Positions 54,526 through 63,239 of a stretch of 64,000 nt of DNA are shown here, one piece after another. The stretch spans positions 1 through 64,000 of the forward strand of contig JABBOV010000023.1 of assembly GCA_012927625.1 (NCBI GenBank). Reading direction: 5' to 3'. The translations under genes were made by a program, and so were the position numbers. Origin of the DNA: Glaciimonas sp. (GTDB lineage: Bacteria > Pseudomonadota > Gammaproteobacteria > Burkholderiales > Burkholderiaceae_D). How positions within the stretch are numbered: position 1 is the first letter of the stretch; each line of letters begins with the position of its first letter. Under the pieces are notes generated by a model. That model saw only the letters and a list, made by a program, of their open reading frames with translations. It did no database searches and had not been told where the DNA came from.

Positions 54526-56121
54526 TTAAAAATGACGTTGCGTTATCGCCGGTGGAGTCCATTGATACAACCAGGTTTCGCACAACGTCTGGCCATCCGT
54601 AACCAGATAAACCCGCAAATCAATTGGCGCGACACTGGCATCCGTCGGCTTCAGATCGAACATTACCCGGTAGCCTTGAATATCGTCTAACGGCCGCGCC
54701 GAGCTCACTTCGACTGTGCCGCGCGAAGCACTGATGACCGGTACCACTTTAGCGTCCTTTCCTAGCAACTTCAGATCGCCACCGGCGAAATCGACTACGA
54801 AGCGCCATGAATAATAGGTGCGTTTTCGACCAACCACACCACCCATGCCCGTACGTGTAGCCGCCACAGTTGCCAGCGGCGGTACGATCGGCATTTTGCG
54901 GCCCCAGTACAAACGATACGTGAACAAATGTTCCTGGCCGGCCTGTGGTTTTTCAGCCGGATTCCAGAAGCAGACGATGTTATCGAAAGTTTCGTCGACG
55001 GTCGGGATTTCCACCAGTTGCACCGCGCCTTTTCCCCAGCCTGACTTCGGTTCGACCCATACGCTCGGACGCCGGTCATAGAACACGCCGTCATCCTGAT
55101 AGTGGTCGAAATTGCGGTCGCGTTGCAGCAAGCCGAAGCCACGCGGATTCTCATCCTGGTAGCCATTGAAGCGCAACTGTGCGGGATTGGTAAGCGGCCG
55201 CCAGATCCATTCACCATTTCCACGCAGCATTGAAAGGCCATCTGAATCATGAATCTCACGACGCCAGTCATTGGAGGCAGCGATGCGGCGGTCATTTTCA
55301 CCATATTGAAACATGCTGGTGAGCGGAGCCACGCCCATCCGTTCGATGGCCTTGCGCGGGTACAGCGCAACCTCGACGTCCATGACCATGGTCGCCGCAG
55401 GTTGAATTTCAAATCGATATGCACCCGCCACACTCGGCGAGTCGAGCAACGCATACACTACTAATTTGCTTGAATCCTTGCTCGGACGTTCCAGCCAAAA
55501 ACTGATGAAATTAGGAAACTCTTCCGGGCGCTCCATGCCGCAATCGATCGCCAGACCACGCGCCGACAGTCCATATTGCCAGTCGGAACCTACAGCACGA
55601 AAATAACTCGCGCCCAGGAACGCCGAGACGTCACGCTCCAGATCGGTATGAAAATTTACCCTGAAACCGGCAAAACCCAAATCCTTCGGCATCTTGCCGC
55701 CGTGCAAACCGCTTTTGCCATATGCGAACATGGCAGGGTCGTACGCCAGTTCCTGGGCCTGCCCATTTTTCAATTCAAAGATTTGCACCGGAGATTTGAA
55801 ATAAAGGCCCAGGTGAAAAAATTTGGCCTGAAAACGCAATTCATCTTTAGCCCACAAAGCATGATCGGCGCGGTATTGAATAGCTTGATACTGATCCCAG
55901 TCCAGCTTTCTGATCTCATCTGGAATATGGTTCTCAGGAGCTCGATACGGTTGCCCTGCAAGTTGTCGAGCGTACCCTTTGAGCCAGGCGGTATCAAAGG
56001 CCTGTGGCTTACCAAGAAATTTCAGCGGACTCGGTGTGGCTGCCGCAGCAAATAAAGATTGAGCCGGAAAGCCGGCAGCAGCAAGTGCCGCCGACGCTTT
56101 CAAAAAATCTCGTCGTTGCAT
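54526..56121 (-). CDS. opgD: Glucan biosynthesis protein D (osmoregulated periplasmic glucans)
   Basis: This 531-residue periplasmic protein has a Tat signal (MQRRDFLKASAALAAAG, cleavage about residue 32). The MdoG/OpgD domain follows: QYQAIQYRADHALWAKDELRF, FHTDLERDVSAFLGASYFRA, YGLSARGLAIDCG, FNGYQDENPRGFGLLQRDRNFDHYQD (first part) and WVEPKSGWGKGAVQLVE. The Tat signal marks it as OpgD rather than OpgG. It processes the glucan backbone in the periplasm. No opgH is adjacent, so synthesis genes must lie elsewhere. Confidence 0.94.
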   Translation of the reverse strand: MQRRDFLKASAALAAAGFPAQSLFAAAATPSPLKFLGKPQAFDTAWLKGYARQLAGQPYRAPENHIPDEIRKLDWDQYQAIQYRADHALWAKDELRFQAKFFHLGLYFKSPVQIFELKNGQAQELAYDPAMFAYGKSGLHGGKMPKDLGFAGFRVNFHTDLERDVSAFLGASYFRAVGSDWQYGLSARGLAIDCGMERPEEFPNFISFWLERPSKDSSKLVVYALLDSPSVAGAYRFEIQPAATMVMDVEVALYPRKAIERMGVAPLTSMFQYGENDRRIAASNDWRREIHDSDGLSMLRGNGEWIWRPLTNPAQLRFNGYQDENPRGFGLLQRDRNFDHYQDDGVFYDRRPSVWVEPKSGWGKGAVQLVEIPTVDETFDNIVCFWNPAEKPQAGQEHLFTYRLYWGRKMPIVPPLATVAATRTGMGGVVGRKRTYYSWRFVVDFAGGDLKLLGKDAKVVPVISASRGTVEVSSARPLDDIQGYRVMFDLKPTDASVAPIDLRVYLVTDGQTLCETWLYQWTPPAITQRHF

Positions 56122-56534
56122 GGTATTCCCTATTTAAATAAATCAGATTGCGTGACCCGTTGGGTTGGCTGCAACTAACTCCTACCTCGGGCAATTCACT
56201 TTTGACAAGTTTCAAACCTGGAAGTGCCATTGGAATACCATTAACAGATCGTCCAACAAGGTATTTTCCGGTGCCACGACAAGCTAGGACTGTGCTTCAA
56301 TGTGGCTGCCAAGAGGCTTGGTATGCTCGAGTTGTTGAATGTGCCTGGTTGAAGTGCTTGCCAGTGAGTGTAATGGCTGTCCGGCTGCTAGCCACAAGGT
56401 AAGGAAATTTTTCATCAGAGACCAGCCGCTGTTATGTCTGGAAGGTAACCGGGTCTAGCGCCGTTTCCATAAAATGGTATTTGCATTAGTGTGACCATCC
56501 GGTGTTTTAGCCGGAGGTATCTGGAGTGTTTTAT
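56122..56534. other. 413-bp spacer upstream of opgD
   Basis: Only short frames without plausible starts or motifs were seen. The part nearest opgD should contain its promoter. The part from about 56430 to 56534 is probably the left end of the decayed IS21-family element that follows. Confidence 0.4.
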
Positions 56535-57096
56535 GTGGACATCATTTACGAAATTCGCAGGCGGCATTTGGTGTAAAAGCAAACTATCACTGCTTTTTCC
56601 CGCTATATTGGTGTCTCCCGCCCGACGGTGCGTAAGTATTTTAATGCAGTGGAAGAGCCCAGGTATGAGCGGGTGCAACCCGCCTCCCGAAGGCTGGGTC
56701 AATTTGAAGAGCAGTTATCGAAATGGCTGGAAGAAGCAGCCAAGGCCAGGCACCCGGAGCGCTGGAGTGGGGCTACCCGAAACTGGCAGCAGGTCCTCGT
56801 TGTACATTTGAATCCCGAAAAACCCGCCACAGAAGTGGTCATGAAACAGGAGAAAAATCCAGAACTAAAAAAGGCAGCATAAATGCAACACGCAAGCGAC
56901 AACTAGCTTGAAATTTACCGCCTGTGAATTGGCACTAGAGGAGGGCGTCGTCAATGCCGCGATTGTGATGAATGCATTGCGCAGGCTGATCGCCCCCATT
57001 TGCCTGCAGCGGCCATTAACGTGCCTGATGGGATTGCATTGACCATTGAGCCTTTGGCCAATTACCACCGTTAGGACTATTTGCTGGGAGCAGCCA
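56535..57096 (+). pseudogene. istA: istA transposase remnant
   Basis: From GTG at 56535 the frame reads VDIIYEIRRRHLV, a TAA at 56574, then the HTH FSRYIGVSRPTVRKYFNAVE and EPRYERVQPASRRLGQFEEQ with LSKWLEEAAKARHPER, the N-terminal pattern of IstA. After about 56780 the similarity stops. It resumes at 56909 with ELALEEGVVNAAIVMNALRR and, in another frame, NVPDGIALTIEPLANYHR, stop, DYLLGA, which fit the IstA C-terminus. The DDE catalytic domain is deleted, so the product cannot be active. Confidence 0.7.
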
Positions 57097-57230
57097 ATGT
57101 CCATTGATCACGCGACCAGCTTACAGGCGCTGCAGTTAAATAGCGTGGCCACCGCATAGCGTGAATTGCAGGCAGAAAAAACCAGGCAGGCGCATCGTCC
57201 TGAAATCTGGATGGAGCTATCAATCAGCAG
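57097..57230 (+). pseudogene. istB: istB remnant, N-terminal part
   Basis: ATG at 57097 overlaps the end of the IstA remnant, as in intact IS21 elements. The frame reads MSIDHATSLQALQLNSVATA, stop, RELQAEKTRQAHRPEIWMEL. This fits the helical N-terminus of IstB (LxxLxLxxMAxAWxExxxxP), with the stop replacing a Trp codon. The ATPase domain is gone. Confidence 0.6.
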
Positions 57231-57353
57231 CGGCCTGAATTTGCAAATATGACGCTTAGCGTTATCTGACTGGGTCGTGTGGGGCTGTTGTTGATGTTGC
57301 TCTTGACTTTTATCTTGCCAAAATACAATTAATTAATACAAGGGGAGCGCGTC

Positions 57354-57620
57354 ATGTATTTTGAAATGTTGCTGTATGCGCTGAGTCTGCTTTTGGTGAT
57401 GGTTGTTTTGCATCACTTTATTTATCGCCACAAATCGCCAAAATCATCCAAATTGTCGGCCAATATTGGCGGCGATCACAATCGCTTGGTCGGCGCTTGA
57501 CTTGGAGATAAAGCGCAAGCCGTCCGGCTTGCGGATTATGAGCAATCGCGTGCGCCGAGCATCAGCCGGGCAAAAGCCAGCAAACGTGCATTGGAACGAT
57601 TGCAGGAAGATCGGCGCTAA
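57354..57620 (+). pseudogene. Small membrane protein gene interrupted by an in-frame TGA
   Basis: GGGGAG lies six bases before ATG. Codons 1-48 give one membrane helix and a basic tail (MLLYALSLLLVMVVLHHFIY). A TGA follows at 57498, and the same frame continues for 39 codons to TAA (GDKAQAVRLADYEQSRAPSI, ALERLQEDRR). Homology between the post-TGA part and the minus-strand gene at 58094-58446 shows that both halves belong to one 88-residue protein. The TGA probably replaced a Cys or Trp codon. The family is unnamed; similar small proteins occur in Burkholderiales as far as I recall. Confidence 0.55.
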
Positions 57621-57839
57621 ATGTTTCTTTCCTTGCAGCTTGAATTATTTTCTTGGGATTATTTGAATGCAGTTGAGCTTGGATTAATTTACGGTCGCAT
57701 TCGTAACGCGTATTGGCACATACGGAATTTACGCGGTGCAAAGTGGGGGCAAGCTGTTCGGCGGCGGCATTATCGCAATATTGCGCATGAAATTTCTTTT
57801 ATTTTACATAATATAAATTATGCGAATATCTGCAAGTAG
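57621..57839 (+). CDS. Hypothetical basic protein (72 aa), possibly phage-derived
   Basis: The frame opens directly after the stop of the interrupted small-membrane-protein gene. Its middle is strongly basic (HIRNLRGAKWGQAVRRRHYR, NIAHEI), a composition seen in small phage proteins of Burkholderiales, but I do not recognise it. No ribosome site is obvious before the first ATG. It may be a truncated gene. Confidence 0.35.
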   Translation: MFLSLQLELFSWDYLNAVELGLIYGRIRNAYWHIRNLRGAKWGQAVRRRHYRNIAHEISFILHNINYANICK

Positions 57840-57896
57840 CCAAAAATACAATGTCATGATAATTTCATGGCATTTTTATTGCTAGAAAGAAATTAA

Positions 57897-58187
57897 ATGC
57901 GCTATCCAAATCTACGCTATGGCAACCCAAACGAATTCGCATACTACGCGGTCGGCATATCCAATAAAGATATGGCAAGACGGTTAAAACGGTCAGAAAA
58001 ATCGGTTAAAAAATGGTTATCAGGCGAACGAAAAATACCGTGGTGGATACCAGAATTATTACGATTACAGCGGATGGAAGCCGTCGAGCGCACCCGGTCT
58101 TCCTGTAACTGTTCAAATGCGACCTTAGAAGCCTGCACCTTAGTAATCTCAAGGCCGGCTCTATTGCCACGATTTTGCTCGTATTGA
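57897..58187 (+). CDS. Phage-type helix-turn-helix protein with replaced C-terminus
   Basis: Residues 1-60 (MRYPNLRYGNPNEFAYYAVG, then ISNKDMARRLKRSEKSVKKW, LSGERKIPWWIPELLRLQRM) form a compact HTH of a type often found in Burkholderiales prophages, with Arg/Lys-rich helix 2-3 for DNA contact. From about residue 61 the frame reads antisense through the 3' end of the minus-strand membrane-protein gene, so the last 35 residues (Cys-rich) are not native. The gene probably encoded about 65-70 residues before a deletion joined it tail to tail with its neighbour. The HTH may still be functional. Confidence 0.55.
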   Translation: MRYPNLRYGNPNEFAYYAVGISNKDMARRLKRSEKSVKKWLSGERKIPWWIPELLRLQRMEAVERTRSSCNCSNATLEACTLVISRPALLPRFCSY

Positions 58188-58446
58188 ATCAGACGAAGAG
58201 CCTGATCTTCATTACCAAGCAAAGCACGTGTGAGCCCTGCAAAATAAAAATCATATTTAGCCTTGGCTCCCATCGATGGAGGCTTTGCACCGAACGAAAT
58301 AATAACAGGATAATTATCAGGAGAAAGACGACTAGGACGAAACCGTTTTACAGGCTTTTTAAACTTTGAATAGATAAAACGATGCACAAAAAAAAGATTA
58401 ACAACAGCCAAACTGTATAACGAAGAATTTGCGAATCAATCATCAT
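58094..58446 (-). pseudogene. Second member of the small membrane-protein family, frameshifted and 3'-truncated
   Basis: On the minus strand ATGATG (58446-58441) follows a run of five G and reads MMIDSQILRYTVWLLLIFF. It loses frame at a run of eight T (58388-58395). With one extra T it continues FVHRFIYSKFKKPVKRFRPS and ends GNEDQALRLIQYEQNRG, ASKVAFEQLQEDR. The end closely matches the C-terminus of the gene at 57354 (QAVRLADYEQSR, ALERLQEDR), and HRFIY matches HHFIY. After EDR (58094) the frame runs into antisense of the HTH gene, so its own stop is lost. Confidence 0.5.
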
Positions 58447-58624
58447 GCCCCCTGTTTTTAATTAATTGCATTTTAGCAATATAAAAGTCAAGAACAATAG
58501 TGTGTAGCGCATCTTCGGCAACTTTCGACTGGCTGGTCAAAAGGTCGAATGCTATCGTATCTGACCCTTCAACCGGGTGGCCGGTTGCACTTCGTATCTG
58601 AATCCGCGACGTGTAATCCAACAT
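58436..58624 (-). CDS. Hypothetical protein (62 aa)
   Basis: The minus-strand frame starts MLDYTSRIQIRSATGHPVEG and overlaps the start of the small membrane-protein gene, which suggests an operon. AGGAG lies one base before the ATG and four before the following TTG, so the TTG may be the true start. No signal peptide or membrane helix is present. The C-terminal half is predicted helical (AEDALHTIVLDFYIAKMQLI). I do not recognise the family. Confidence 0.45.
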   Translation of the reverse strand: MLDYTSRIQIRSATGHPVEGSDTIAFDLLTSQSKVAEDALHTIVLDFYIAKMQLIKNRGHDD

Positions 58625-58661
58625 ACTCCTATTGCCATTAATTCCGTGACCAAAGCGCCGA

Positions 58662-59579
58662 TCAGTCGATTTCAGCCAGCGTTTGATGTACGAACGCAGT
58701 CAGGATCAGGCGCTCATTAGCGGTTATGTCAACAAACTCAAAGCCATGGTTATACACTGCGCTATTCTCGGCCTGCACCACTGAACGCAACGTGATTTTC
58801 AGGTTCAGCAGTGCATCCTGCCCGGCTGCGTGAACTTTAAAGGCAATCCGCCCCACTGCGTTTTTTACGCCGATCGTCTGCCTGGCCGTGCCCGAAGCTC
58901 CACCCACGCTCAAATCGGTCAAAGTGGTCGCAATATTGCGTTCCGGTTGTCCAATGATGACGGCGGCAATGATCTTGACCTGCGCCCGCGAACCCTTACG
59001 GATTATGGCCCCTCGCACATGCTGCGGATACGATAAATGCAGGTACGGGTATGGTGCATGCACCGATTTGAGAGCCGTTGCAGCAAAGGCGTAAGCCTTC
59101 TTACCGGAAAATGAGCGCACCACAAAAGCTTGTCCGTTTTGGATAAAGCCAAATTTGCCATCCAGGGTCGGCGCAGTGACCAACACTGATTGATTCTTGA
59201 CAAAGCCGATCAAGCGCACGGTGTAGCGAATCGCTGGATTGTCGTGCGACTGCAGGTACAGCGTCTCACCCACTTGCCAGCGTAGCGCATCCATCGCGAC
59301 CGTGCTTTCGGAACCGACATCCTGGTTGATTTCCAACAGTGGTACGCGCTCATTTTGCCTTGCGCCAGAATTTCTGGTGGCACTGCTTTGCGGCTTGTCC
59401 CAGCGGGCATTACGAAAAAACCCACTTTCAACTAAGCTTGTCAGCTGATGTTGTGTTTCGATAATAAAGCCGGATGTGAGCAGCAGTTTGCCACTGGTAT
59501 CATAAACCGACCACGGCAGCGGTTTTCCTAGTGCGATATCAGTGGAAAGAACCGGAGCTAAAGAAGAAAAGTTACGCAT
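58662..59579 (-). CDS. PilZ domain protein (YcgR-like c-di-GMP receptor)
   Basis: This 305-residue protein has no signal peptide. The N-terminal part (LGKPLPWSVYDTSGKLLLTS, GFIIETQHQL) resembles domains found ahead of YcgR-like modules. A YcgR-type flagellar-brake domain lies around VGETLYLQSHDNPAIRYTVR. The C-terminal PilZ domain has the c-di-GMP motifs RKGSRAQVK and DLSVGGASG. It likely links c-di-GMP to motility or surface polysaccharide. It is divergent from the HD-GYP gene. Confidence 0.85.
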   Translation of the reverse strand: MRNFSSLAPVLSTDIALGKPLPWSVYDTSGKLLLTSGFIIETQHQLTSLVESGFFRNARWDKPQSSATRNSGARQNERVPLLEINQDVGSESTVAMDALRWQVGETLYLQSHDNPAIRYTVRLIGFVKNQSVLVTAPTLDGKFGFIQNGQAFVVRSFSGKKAYAFAATALKSVHAPYPYLHLSYPQHVRGAIIRKGSRAQVKIIAAVIIGQPERNIATTLTDLSVGGASGTARQTIGVKNAVGRIAFKVHAAGQDALLNLKITLRSVVQAENSAVYNHGFEFVDITANERLILTAFVHQTLAEID

Positions 59580-59796
59580 TTATAAACTTTCAGGCTAATA
59601 TCAAGGTCGAAGCGGCCTAAACCCCCCGGCCAGAATCCAGAGACCGAATAAATACTTCAAACCAGAAGAAATTACCGATGATTTTATCAGCGAAAAACAC
59701 TATTACCCATGCGTGCTCCCATATGAAACCACGCGAGCCATAGCTTTAAAGCTGCAGTCCATTCCACGTCGACATGCTCCAATATTTATTTCAGAT

Positions 59797-60993
59797 ATGA
59801 ATCCAAAATTGGATTTTAGTCGCCAAACAGAACCAGGTACAACCGTGATGATCCCCAGTGCACAATTCGCCGTAACGATCAATCTCCAGCGCGAACTGGA
59901 CAAAAGTCTTCCTTTGGGACAAAAACTTATCTTGGTCCACGAGACGCTCAAAAACTACTGTGAACTAGTTCATCGGGTAGCAGTCGCTTTATATGACCCC
60001 AAGACCGATCATGTTTCCACTTTCCTTTACAGCAGCGAGAAAGACGATCCGATCGTCAATTATTCGGTCAAGTTATCGGAAGTTCGCTCGCTCAGAGACA
60101 TCGCACAGGGCGGCTCACCGCGTATTATCAACAACCTGGCAGTCTTGGCGCAGCAGAAAAGCCTGCACACGCAAAAAATACTGTTTCAGGGCTACCAGTC
60201 CAGCCTCACTTACCCGCTATATCATAACGGCAGCCTTTTTGGCTTCCTTTTTTTTAATTCATATCAAAAAAATACCTTTGTCGGCAGCTTGCTGCACTTG
60301 ATCGGTTTATTTAGTCAGGCGATCGCAGCCTTGGTCATCCAGGAGACCAGCGTAGCACGCACCATTGCCGCTGCTATTCGCACCACGCAAAACATCATTT
60401 GCCATAAAAACGAGGAAACCGGTGCGCATCTGGGGCGGATGTCATACTATTCCCGCCTGATCGCCGCTATGCTGGCACAACGACATGAACTCAATGACGA
60501 GTTCATTGAATACATACTCTTGTTTTCGCCCATGCACGATATCGGGAAAATCGGTATTCCCGATAATCTCCTTTGCAAGCCAGGCAAACTCACCGAAGAC
60601 GAGTTTGAAGTGGTCAAACGACACACTACCATTGGCCTAGAGATTGTCAACAACATGGCTAAGGAGTTTTCATTTGAAAATTTTCCGCATATCCAGATGC
60701 TACGCAATATAGTAGAAATGCACCACGAGGCGATGAATGGCAGCGGCTACCCAAACGGCGCGCGCGGGAAACAAATTCCGATTGAGGCACGCATTTGTGC
60801 AGTGGCCGATATTTTTGACGCCCTGACTAGCCGGCGATGCTACAAGCCGGCCTGGAGCAATGAAAAAGCGTTCTTGACATTACGAGAAATGGCAGATACC
60901 AAACTCGATAGTGAATGTGTCGAAGCCTTGATTGGGAATCCTGAAAAAATATTGGAAATTCAGGCGAATTTCGCCGAAGATAGGAATGTCTAG
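59797..60993 (+). CDS. GAF plus HD-GYP domain protein (putative c-di-GMP phosphodiesterase)
   Basis: This is a protein of about 398 residues. The N-terminal GAF-like sensor (about 50-200) includes VHRVAVALYDPKTDHVSTF and LTYPLYHNGSLFGFLFFNSY. The C-terminal HD-GYP domain has HDIGKIGIPDNLLCKPGKL, HTTIGLEIV, and HHEAMNGSGYPNGARGKQIP with Asn where Asp usually precedes GSGYP, then ARICAVADIFDALTSRRCYK. It should hydrolyse c-di-GMP; metal ligands are largely present. The start is uncertain: ATG at 59797 is used, a GTG at 59713 would add 28 residues, and neither has a ribosome site. Confidence 0.85.
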   Translation: MNPKLDFSRQTEPGTTVMIPSAQFAVTINLQRELDKSLPLGQKLILVHETLKNYCELVHRVAVALYDPKTDHVSTFLYSSEKDDPIVNYSVKLSEVRSLRDIAQGGSPRIINNLAVLAQQKSLHTQKILFQGYQSSLTYPLYHNGSLFGFLFFNSYQKNTFVGSLLHLIGLFSQAIAALVIQETSVARTIAAAIRTTQNIICHKNEETGAHLGRMSYYSRLIAAMLAQRHELNDEFIEYILLFSPMHDIGKIGIPDNLLCKPGKLTEDEFEVVKRHTTIGLEIVNNMAKEFSFENFPHIQMLRNIVEMHHEAMNGSGYPNGARGKQIPIEARICAVADIFDALTSRRCYKPAWSNEKAFLTLREMADTKLDSECVEALIGNPEKILEIQANFAEDRNV

Positions 60994-61022
60994 GCATCAG
61001 GAAGGAAATTTAGCCTTGTTAT

Positions 61023-61083
61023 ACATACCCCCTATTTAAAATAAAAAAATATAGAATTTCCGCATATATTTATTGCGGTATTT
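61023..61083 (-). repeat. Intergenic ATGCGG element, copy F
   Basis: Near palindrome CCGCATATATTTATTGCGG (61060-61078) is preceded by an A-run, the minus-strand T-tract. It resembles copy A (CCGCATATATTATATGCGG). The TATACTCC side is altered (ATACCCCC on the plus strand). It lies between the convergent HD-GYP and chemoreceptor genes. Confidence 0.5.
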
Positions 61084-61247
61084 AAATATACTTAGGCTGG
61101 GTATGCATATTACCAAGGTGAAATACGATTACATTCGTGTGCAGGCAGGCCGGCGATACACTGTCATTTAGCCACGTGATTGCAACCGGGCACCGCAACT
61201 GAGCGCCACAAGACAGACGTTTCGCCTAACAAACCCATCCACCACCG

Positions 61248-62906
61248 TTAATGCGGCAGCGCCAGTCGCTTTGCTTGCGTTGGTCTGATAATTTTTTCCA
61301 CTCTGACATGCTGATAATTGGGCGCGGCTGTATCTCCAGCGGTCAATTTGAAAGCGCCCACCAGTTGCGATAAATTGACCGCCTGCTCTTGCATGGTCCC
61401 TGCTGCTGCTGCTGCCTGCTCCACCAGTGCGGCATTTTGCTGCGTGATTTGATCCATCTGGGTAATTGCTTCATTGACTTGTGCTATCCCAGCGCTTTGC
61501 TCCAGGCTGGAGGATGAAATTTCACGCATGATGACTGCTGCACGTTTGACCGATTCAACAATCTCAGTCATGGTCTTACCGGCGTCGTCCACCAGTTTGC
61601 TGCCGGCATCGACCTTTTCTACCGAATCGCCAATCAGCACCTTGATCTCTCTGGCTGCTCCAGCGCTGCGCTGCGCGAGGCCACGAACTTCTGCGGCGAC
61701 CACAGCAAAGCCGCGGCCTTGCTCGCCGGCACGGGCTGCTTCTACCGCCGCGTTGAGCGCGAGGATATTGGTCTGGAATGCAATACCGTCGATTACCGCG
61801 ATGATATCGACAATTTTCCGGGAGCTTTCCTTGATCGAACCCATAGTATGGACAACCTGATCCACCGCCTGCCCACCTTTCACGGCAATCGAGGAGGTAG
61901 ATATGACCAACTTGCTGGCTTCGTGTGCATTGTCGGCATTTTGCTGCACGGTAGCCGTCAATTCCTCCATGGCGGAGGCCGTTTCTTCTAGTTTGGATGC
62001 CTGGGTTTCGGTACGTGCCGATAAATCGGCGTTACCGATGGCGATTTCACTGGCGCCGACATTGACCATAGCCGTCGACTGCTTGATCTGACCAATCATC
62101 AGCTTTACATTAATCTGCAAGATACGCAGTGACTGCATGACTCTGGCCATCTCATCGTCGCCCTGCGCCACTATGTTGCCGGACAGATCGCCCGAACTCA
62201 TGCATTCGATGTCCTGCAATGCAGTTTTCAAAGGCGAGAGAATGCTCTGCTGTAGGGTTAATCGAAAAGCCAGGGCAACAATGATCCCGAACAACCCGAT
62301 TGCGATCAACCATCCGCCCTGATGCAAACCGCTTTCTTGCATCGGCCAGGCAAAGATGGCATTCGCTGCAAATAAAAATGCCAGTACGCCAAATGCCACC
62401 GATAACTTGGTGCTGATGGAAAAATTGCGAAATGCATTCAAAGATCTAAACGCAGAACGTGCCACTACATTGCCTTCGTGAATCCGAAACGATTTATCGC
62501 CAGACAGGATGCGGCGATACAACTGCTCTGCGGCATTGATCTGTTCTCTTGCCGGTTTCACGCGGGTGGAGGTATAGCCGACCACTTTGCCATTTTCAAT
62601 GAGTGGCGCTGTATTGGCTTCAACCCAATAATAGTCACCGTTCTTGCAACGGTTTTTTACCAAGCCGGTCCATGCTTTGCCGCTTTTGAGGGTACGCCAT
62701 AAATCCTCAAAGGCTTCCGCCGGCATATCCGGGTGACGCACGATATTGTGCGGTGCGCCCAGTAACTCATTTTCAGCAAAACCGCTGACACGGATAAAGT
62801 CTTGATTAACGTAGGTAATTTCGCCCTCCATGTTCGTCTTGGAAACGATTGTTTCTGAATCAAGAAGGACATGCTCTCTACTGGTAACGGGAATATTGTT
62901 TCGCAT
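61248..62906 (-). CDS. PAS-containing methyl-accepting chemotaxis protein (Aer-like)
   Basis: This 552-residue protein has an N-terminal PAS domain (about 10-120): [38 protein letters not shown] and [19 protein letters not shown], the Aer-type flavin pocket pattern. Two membrane helices (about 165-215) precede a HAMP region ([14 protein letters not shown]). The cytoplasmic signalling domain has hairpin tip [20 protein letters not shown] and [19 protein letters not shown]. There is no large periplasmic domain, so it senses internally (redox/energy). No C-terminal NWETF-type pentapeptide is seen. Confidence 0.93.
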   Translation of the reverse strand: MRNNIPVTSREHVLLDSETIVSKTNMEGEITYVNQDFIRVSGFAENELLGAPHNIVRHPDMPAEAFEDLWRTLKSGKAWTGLVKNRCKNGDYYWVEANTAPLIENGKVVGYTSTRVKPAREQINAAEQLYRRILSGDKSFRIHEGNVVARSAFRSLNAFRNFSISTKLSVAFGVLAFLFAANAIFAWPMQESGLHQGGWLIAIGLFGIIVALAFRLTLQQSILSPLKTALQDIECMSSGDLSGNIVAQGDDEMARVMQSLRILQINVKLMIGQIKQSTAMVNVGASEIAIGNADLSARTETQASKLEETASAMEELTATVQQNADNAHEASKLVISTSSIAVKGGQAVDQVVHTMGSIKESSRKIVDIIAVIDGIAFQTNILALNAAVEAARAGEQGRGFAVVAAEVRGLAQRSAGAAREIKVLIGDSVEKVDAGSKLVDDAGKTMTEIVESVKRAAVIMREISSSSLEQSAGIAQVNEAITQMDQITQQNAALVEQAAAAAGTMQEQAVNLSQLVGAFKLTAGDTAAPNYQHVRVEKIIRPTQAKRLALPH

Positions 62907-63239
62907 TTGTTCTCCAGACTATTGATAATTAATAACTTATGGTGTCGAAAGTGCATCGTAAAATATGCGAAAAAAAAGAAAGCATTTGAAGTTTGGCTAT
63001 AACTAAAACTGGTAGGACGTGTTACCGAGGCTTGGTTTGAAATGAATAATTCAAATACCCAAGTACGATCTTATTCCGGCTGCGTTGGGGCAACGTTGGT
63101 GATCTTATTAGCCAGATTTTGATGTTGTATGCATGTTTTCTGACATGACCCGAGATGTGAATCAACCTTGGTGATGCATGTTTGGCGCTTTGATGCCGGT
63201 ATCAGCCGATTTGTCGTTAAACACTACTGAACGCACTTC
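62907..63239. other. 333-bp divergent spacer
   Basis: It lies between the chemoreceptor and the BTAD-type regulator, which are divergent, so promoters for both are expected. No convincing promoter boxes, hairpin or small gene was recognised. Confidence 0.4.

Larger units (their letters stand above)
56535..57240 (+). mobile_element. Decayed, internally deleted IS21-family element
   Basis: In order it contains the IstA N-terminus, the IstA C-terminus and the IstB N-terminus, in about 700 bases instead of the usual 2-2.5 kb. There is a stop inside the IstA start, a frameshift and stop inside the IstA end, and a stop in IstB. The integrase catalytic core is missing. It is not the same copy as the element at the window start, which retains only an IstB C-terminus and a right end. 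Confidence 0.7.

Noticed and set aside
54365-54583. Minus-strand 72-codon frame overlapping the end of opgD
   Set aside because: It overlaps the opgD 3' end in another frame, with no recognisable domain and weak start context.
57498-57500. Selenocysteine codon
   Set aside because: No SECIS-like stem was recognised directly after the TGA, and the surrounding region is full of disabled genes, so a nonsense mutation is more likely.
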